From Naganishia liquefaciens (lineage: Eukaryota > Basidiomycota > Tremellomycetes > Filobasidiales > Filobasidiaceae), in NCBI GenBank assembly GCA_013423385.1, contig BLZA01000021.1:434001-498000 (forward strand): 64,000 bases of DNA, given 5' to 3'. The notes under the pieces are model-generated. The model searched no databases, was not told where the DNA came from, and saw nothing but the letters and a program-made list of their open reading frames with translations. Within the stretch, counting starts at the first letter, position 1; each line of letters starts with the position of its first letter. The translations under genes and the position numbers were made by a program. Shown here piece after piece: positions 59,741 through 64,000 of this stretch.

Positions 59741-62700
59741 CTAGTCGAGATTATCACGAAGAGTCTGCAGCCCCTTCTCGATCGTCAGAGTTATGTGCTC
59801 CTTCCCTGCGTCTCCAGACCCCTGCTCTTCGGCGGGCATGATTTGCTGCAGCCGAGACTGCGCCGAGATGTATACTTCGGCAAACTGCTGCAGGCAGTCC
59901 CGTAAAGTGTTAATCTTTGTTTGAACCTCGCTCCCAGCGAGGTACAGGAGTAATCTTTCCTTGCAATCCTCATCTCGCAGGCATTTGGTGAACAGCAATG
60001 TCAGATAACCTGCGAGGAATGCCGCAGAAGCCTGTCGAGCTCCACGTCAATCAAGGATCCTACTATGAATGAAAAGGCTCACGTTTTCATTTCTTTGATC
60101 TTGTTGCTTATTGAAGAGATCACATAGATGCCAGATGGCGGGTTTTCGGCCTGCGCATCTGCATTGCTTGACGCATTCTTTGCCTCGCGTGCAATGTGTA
60201 GACATTTCTATTGGCGAGGTCAGCTGTAGGAAGACTCAGACCTCGATAGACATGCCTGTATGTAGTAACGCGTTTCGATTGCTGTCGTCGGCCACATCCA
60301 TGAGATTGTAAAGCAATCCCAGAGGCAGAGAGACATCCCTTTCTGAATCGGACTCGTCTTCCGGCTCCTCTGCGGATTCCGATTCTCTGTGTCGCTCCCC
60401 GATCGAATCTTCGGGTTTACCGCCAACGGCTGCTGTGATTAGGAGTCGAAGTACAAGGGTTCCCGGCGCAATGCTCTGCAGGATGCCTTTGTTCCAGTCC
60501 CGAGATGTTAACGTTGGTATCACAAGTAGGCGCAACGCTGGAGAAGCAGCGTTAGCCATTTAGTGGAGCCAACAAGCTATCATCTGACCTTTATGGTTCT
60601 CGAGTCCTTTCATAGACTCCTGAGCACACTCTGCGATCAACAGCAAATTTGCGAGATCCGTAGCGAGAGTGCAGTGTACAGTCTCGAGTTGCTCCCGTAT
60701 TTCGAGCCAGGCGGTGGACATCACCGACAAGACATTTACCGCATCTGACAAAAACGCAACATCGGCATTGGTCCCATCAGAAAATAAGTCCTATGGACTT
60801 TTGTCAGTATAGAATTGATATTCCGCCAGAAACTTACCAGTCCCTTTTCGTATAAGTCGATACGGTCGGGCAGGACGGCGAGTTTTCGATGAATTGCATT
60901 GACGACCTTGAAACGGATTTCCGAAAGCATTTCCGGGCTAGGGATCTCGATGTCACCTGAAATGCATAGATGAATCGTAGCCCGGATCACGCTGGCAGCC
61001 ATGGCGGATGTTGATAGCTGAGATGAACATCAGCACGAATCGCGCATTCAAGGAGCGCACATTCACGCACAGCGTCACCAGCTTTGTCAGCGAGACCCAA
61101 GAGGGGACGAAGTGCGTCCAAGGTTTGTAGCTGTACGGCTTGAGATGAGCCAAAGGGAGTATTGATACAGAGAGATGCATACTGCGGGAGATTTCTTGCG
61201 TTTGGCGTTGCTGCCCGTGAATTCGAAAGTGATGGATGGCGATTCCAATACGTGCAGGAGAAAAGCCAAGATATCTTCAAGGTTGTTGCTCAAGATTGAT
61301 TTCAACTTTGACGCCTTAGTGACGTATGCCAAATACTCCAGCAAGGATAGATCAAAGCCCTGCACTCTAGACAGTCAGATGTGGAACTGTGACTAAGCAG
61401 GCGACCTACGAGATCAGTCGACTTAGTACGAGCCCCGAGAAGTCTGGAGCAGATGTCTTCTACTTGACCACAAATTGACAATCGCTCGAACCAGCCTGCC
61501 ATAGACATCTTGTTCAAGAGATCGATAACGCTGAGGGAGAAGCGTCAACCTTTCCGTGAGGAATTTATATGCGCTACCTACCTGCTCCGTCGGACCGAGA
61601 GACTGTCATCTCCCAGGCCATCCAGCAGCCATGCAAGATCATCCATAAATTTTCTATTCTCACCTCTCGACCGCAATTCCGCTAGGGATTTCGCATTGGG
61701 AACAAAGTCCTGATTTTTCCGCGTCAGCTTGGCAACTACACGAACTTCAAATATACGAAGTACCTACGGTCGATTCGGCAGTCTCTTCCCAGTCGAGCGT
61801 TTCTTCAACATCCATCTCAAGCCGCTTGACAAGGTCGGCGTAACTCTCCCTCTGTTCCAATGTATGTCTTGCTGGAGGGATATGGCCAATGTCTTCGCTA
61901 GAGGAACTTCGTCTTTCCCCAGGTGATTCTCTGCTTGGACTGATTCCTTGGACCGGGAAATGTTGGCTGCTCAAGAGTTCCGCGACTCTGGCTCTTCCGT
62001 ACGTCCGCTTGACTGCTGGTCCCGCCAAAGGGGGCATACCACCTTTCTCGGCGAGCTCGCTGCCAACCCCTCCAGAGGCAAGCGCGGGCTTGGCTGGAGA
62101 AGCAGGCATGCTGGCGGTACGTATTAGGGGTTGACGAGGTCTACCTGACGGCGAAAAGTTGACGGCGGCAAGGGTGTTCGCGCGGGCCAATGACCTCCTT
62201 GGGCTGTCAGGCACAATCGACGGAGAAATTTGCGTCGGCAGTGACGGGATTTCCGTCGGCCTCGGAGACGCCGCCGCAGTTGCACATCCATCTTGATCCA
62301 GCTCCTTTTGGTCCTTTGTCGCTTCAGTCCTTCCGAAACTTTCCGCCCTCGTCAACATCCTAGCTTTCCTCCGGTAGGGAAAAGCTGCCGTTGACGACCC
62401 CTGGCCCGCCTTTGGAGATGGGACGATGGCTGGAAGAAATTTCGTCGCTCTAGGTGGAGTTTTCGAGACCACATCTTCTTCGCGATATCCTCGCTTCTCA
62501 GAAACCTGCGTTCCGTGTTCCAGCGCTCTTGGCTTCTCCGGGTTTGTAAGCACAGAGGGTATTGTCTTGATAGCAGCTGATGCCTGCAGAGCAGCCCGCG
62601 GTGTTGCTGCCGCTTCGCTGTCCGATAGGTCTGAAGGGAGTTCGGTGAGCTCAGACGACGGCGACCTAGCGTTCTGCATCGCCACGGGTGATTGAGAATG

Positions 62701-63182
62701 CAGTTCTGCTCGTCTCTGAACATCGATGCGACGTCTCTTAGCACCCGCTTGCGTTTGGACAGATTAGGTTATTACCAGAATGATAGCACGACACGTTTCA
62801 AAATTCAGCTCACCTCGGGGGGATAACACGGCTGATTCCACGAGTTCTGCAGTTCGCGCTGTGGCGACGATATCCATTTCAATCGGTGTCGTCGTTCCGT
62901 TCCGTCCAGTATCGTCTGGTCCATGCGTGAAAGTCTCGAGTCTCAACGCCTTGATGAAGCCCGTACCCCCGTCAGGCAACCCCTCAAAGCAAGCAAGTGG
63001 TCTTTTTCTTAACTCACCCGCTCGTGATTCTGCCCGGAATCTTGGCCCTTGAACGCTCCGTCAGCCTTGGATCCGTCCTTTGCTGTGAACGCATTCCGGC
63101 TCCTTCGCTTATAAGTTGTATGCGAGGCTTTACGATATAGGCTGCCGCCGAATGGCAGGGGAAGGTCGTTCTGGCCCTCCAT
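59741..63182 (-). CDS. WPL1: Cohesin release factor Wpl1 (WAPL)
   Basis: Protein that opens cohesin rings together with Pds5, 959 aa. Minus-strand exons: 63182-63018, 62982-62814, 62747-61768, 61709-61582, 61530-61410, 61359-61183, 61130-61071, 61017-60838, 60790-60589, 60537-60256, 60207-60083, 60031-59741. The disordered N-terminal 435 residues contain two short Tyr/Arg motifs of the WAPL type (TTYKRRSRN and VKRTYGRARVAELL). The helical WAPL domain begins with KSLAELRSRGENRKFMDDLA and WLLDGLGDDSLSVRRS, and ends with THCTRGKECVKQCRCAGRKP and AFLAGYLTLLFTKCLRDEDC. The first intron is only 35 nt. The tenth (60208-60255) has a GC donor; only with it does the Cys-rich block read in frame. Confidence 0.92.
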
Positions 63183-63612
63183 GACGGATTTACGGACGCC
63201 TTGCCGTCATTAGCGCAGCAGCGTGCCGTGTGTCTTTGTTCGTCTCAGGCGCCACGAGGGGACGTTTTGTCGGCAAACCTTGTGACAAGGAGGAGGCAGG
63301 TCCAGGTCGGAATGATGCATGACACAAACTAGCCGCGAATCCTGACTTGTTTGGTCTGCCTCACAAAGTAAACAACGACGGAAATTGCCGTTGCCAGTCG
63401 CCCTCAGCCATTAAGAGCTATATAGTTAGCTGAATAACGTGGGCTCTATCATATCGCTCTGTCAGGCTCTAACATGTAAGCACAGAGGCACGCTACAACT
63501 TCCTGGCTGTCGAGGTCAACGAGCGTCACTCGTGCGGTATCATCATCGTAGATTATTTCTGTTGAATTTCTGCGATACTACAGTGAAGACTGCACGACAC
63601 GACCCTCCTTGA
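63183..63612. promoter_or_regulatory. Upstream region of WPL1
   Basis: A 430-bp gap between WPL1 and the next minus-strand gene. It holds the WPL1 promoter. No repeat or RNA is visible. Confidence 0.4.
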
Positions 63613-64000
63613 TCATGACCCTGACTTTGGCGTGGATACGGAAGGCGCGACTCGGAAAAAGTCCTTGATTCCATTTTTCTGCGTTGGATCTATGACCCTT
63701 CCCTTTCCAGTTTTTGTCGCCATCTTCGTCGGGGTCTTCGTTTTGTTTTCATCGATACCGATGGCGAGAAGAAGCTTTTCAAACTCCTCCTGTGAGGGCA
63801 TAGTCAATTGAGCGGTGATTGCAAGGAGACAGCATGATTCCAGGCTCACCCGTTTTATGATACCTCCTGTCGCTTCGTTGTGACCTCTAGCAAAGTCATT
63901 ACCCACCCTTTCCTTGAACCCTTCAACCTTGTCCCCATAAGACTTCAAAAGACTGATCAGACTCGCTATATATTCGAAGATGCATCTTTAGCCAAGGAAA
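63613..64000 (-). CDS. 3' end of a gene with a C-terminal PIP-box-like motif
   Basis: Only the last two exons are in view: one ending at 63850 (entering from the right edge or from an acceptor near 63966) and 63789-63613. The intron 63790-63849 is a clean GT-AG of 60 nt. The visible protein reads IASLISLLKSYGDKVEGFKE, NDFARGHNEATGGIIKR, then EEFEKLLLAIGIDENKTKTP and a basic linker. Near the end is KNGIKDFF, which fits a PCNA-interacting (PIP-box) pattern of the K-x-x-I-x-x-F-F type, followed by about 12 residues. RNase H2 subunit B ends in a comparable way in animals, so that is one possible identity, but the evidence is thin. Confidence 0.55.

Overview
This 64 kb window is nuclear DNA of a basidiomycete fungus, most likely a Tremellomycete or close relative. 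The basis is gene content (fungal FAB1, ALE1, FUR1, NAM9, HAM1-like and GH5 exo-glucanase genes) and structure. Genes are closely packed on both strands and cut by about 125 short GT-AG introns, mostly 41-80 nt. All coding models were assembled by hand from splice sites; exon phases were summed and agree unless stated otherwise.

Layout. 1-24.2 kb: FAB1 (3' part beyond the left edge), CFD1, eIF3k, ALE1, an Aurora kinase, a HAM1-like protein, a secreted/membrane kelch protein, a DUF423 membrane protein, FUR1 and an SLC43/Fmp42-like MFS carrier. 24.2-26.2 kb has no gene I can support. 26.2-32.7 kb: a B-type cyclin and RAD4/XPC. 33.1-42.8 kb: a CIR_N/LENG1-like splicing-type protein, a hypothetical protein split by a very unusual 1.3 kb intron, lipoyl synthase, two divergent mitoribosomal protein genes (mL54 and uS4m/NAM9) and an Xaa-Pro aminopeptidase. 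43.2-46.1 kb: a membrane-anchored exo-beta-1,3-glucanase. 46.1-50.3 kb is a gene-poor stretch. 50.3-64 kb: RPL14, a tentative small gene, a 17-exon gene whose domain order resembles meiotic axis proteins (Red1/SYCP2), RRP42, WPL1 (cohesin release) and the 3' end of a gene whose product ends in a PCNA-binding-like motif.

Most genes are housekeeping. Several concern chromosomes and cell division (Aurora kinase, cyclin B, RAD4, WPL1, the axis-like protein); others serve mitochondria (LIP5, mL54, NAM9), membranes (ALE1, FAB1) and the cell wall (GH5). I see no operon-like logic, transposon, provirus, CRISPR array or tRNA.

The most unusual element is the 1,307-nt intron at 34845-36151. The next longest intron is 229 nt. 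Its first half is a degenerate tandem array of short GC-rich mini-hairpins with GNA-type loops (including four exact GCGAAGC heptamers), each followed by a GAGAATACC-like linker. I know of no named family that matches it.
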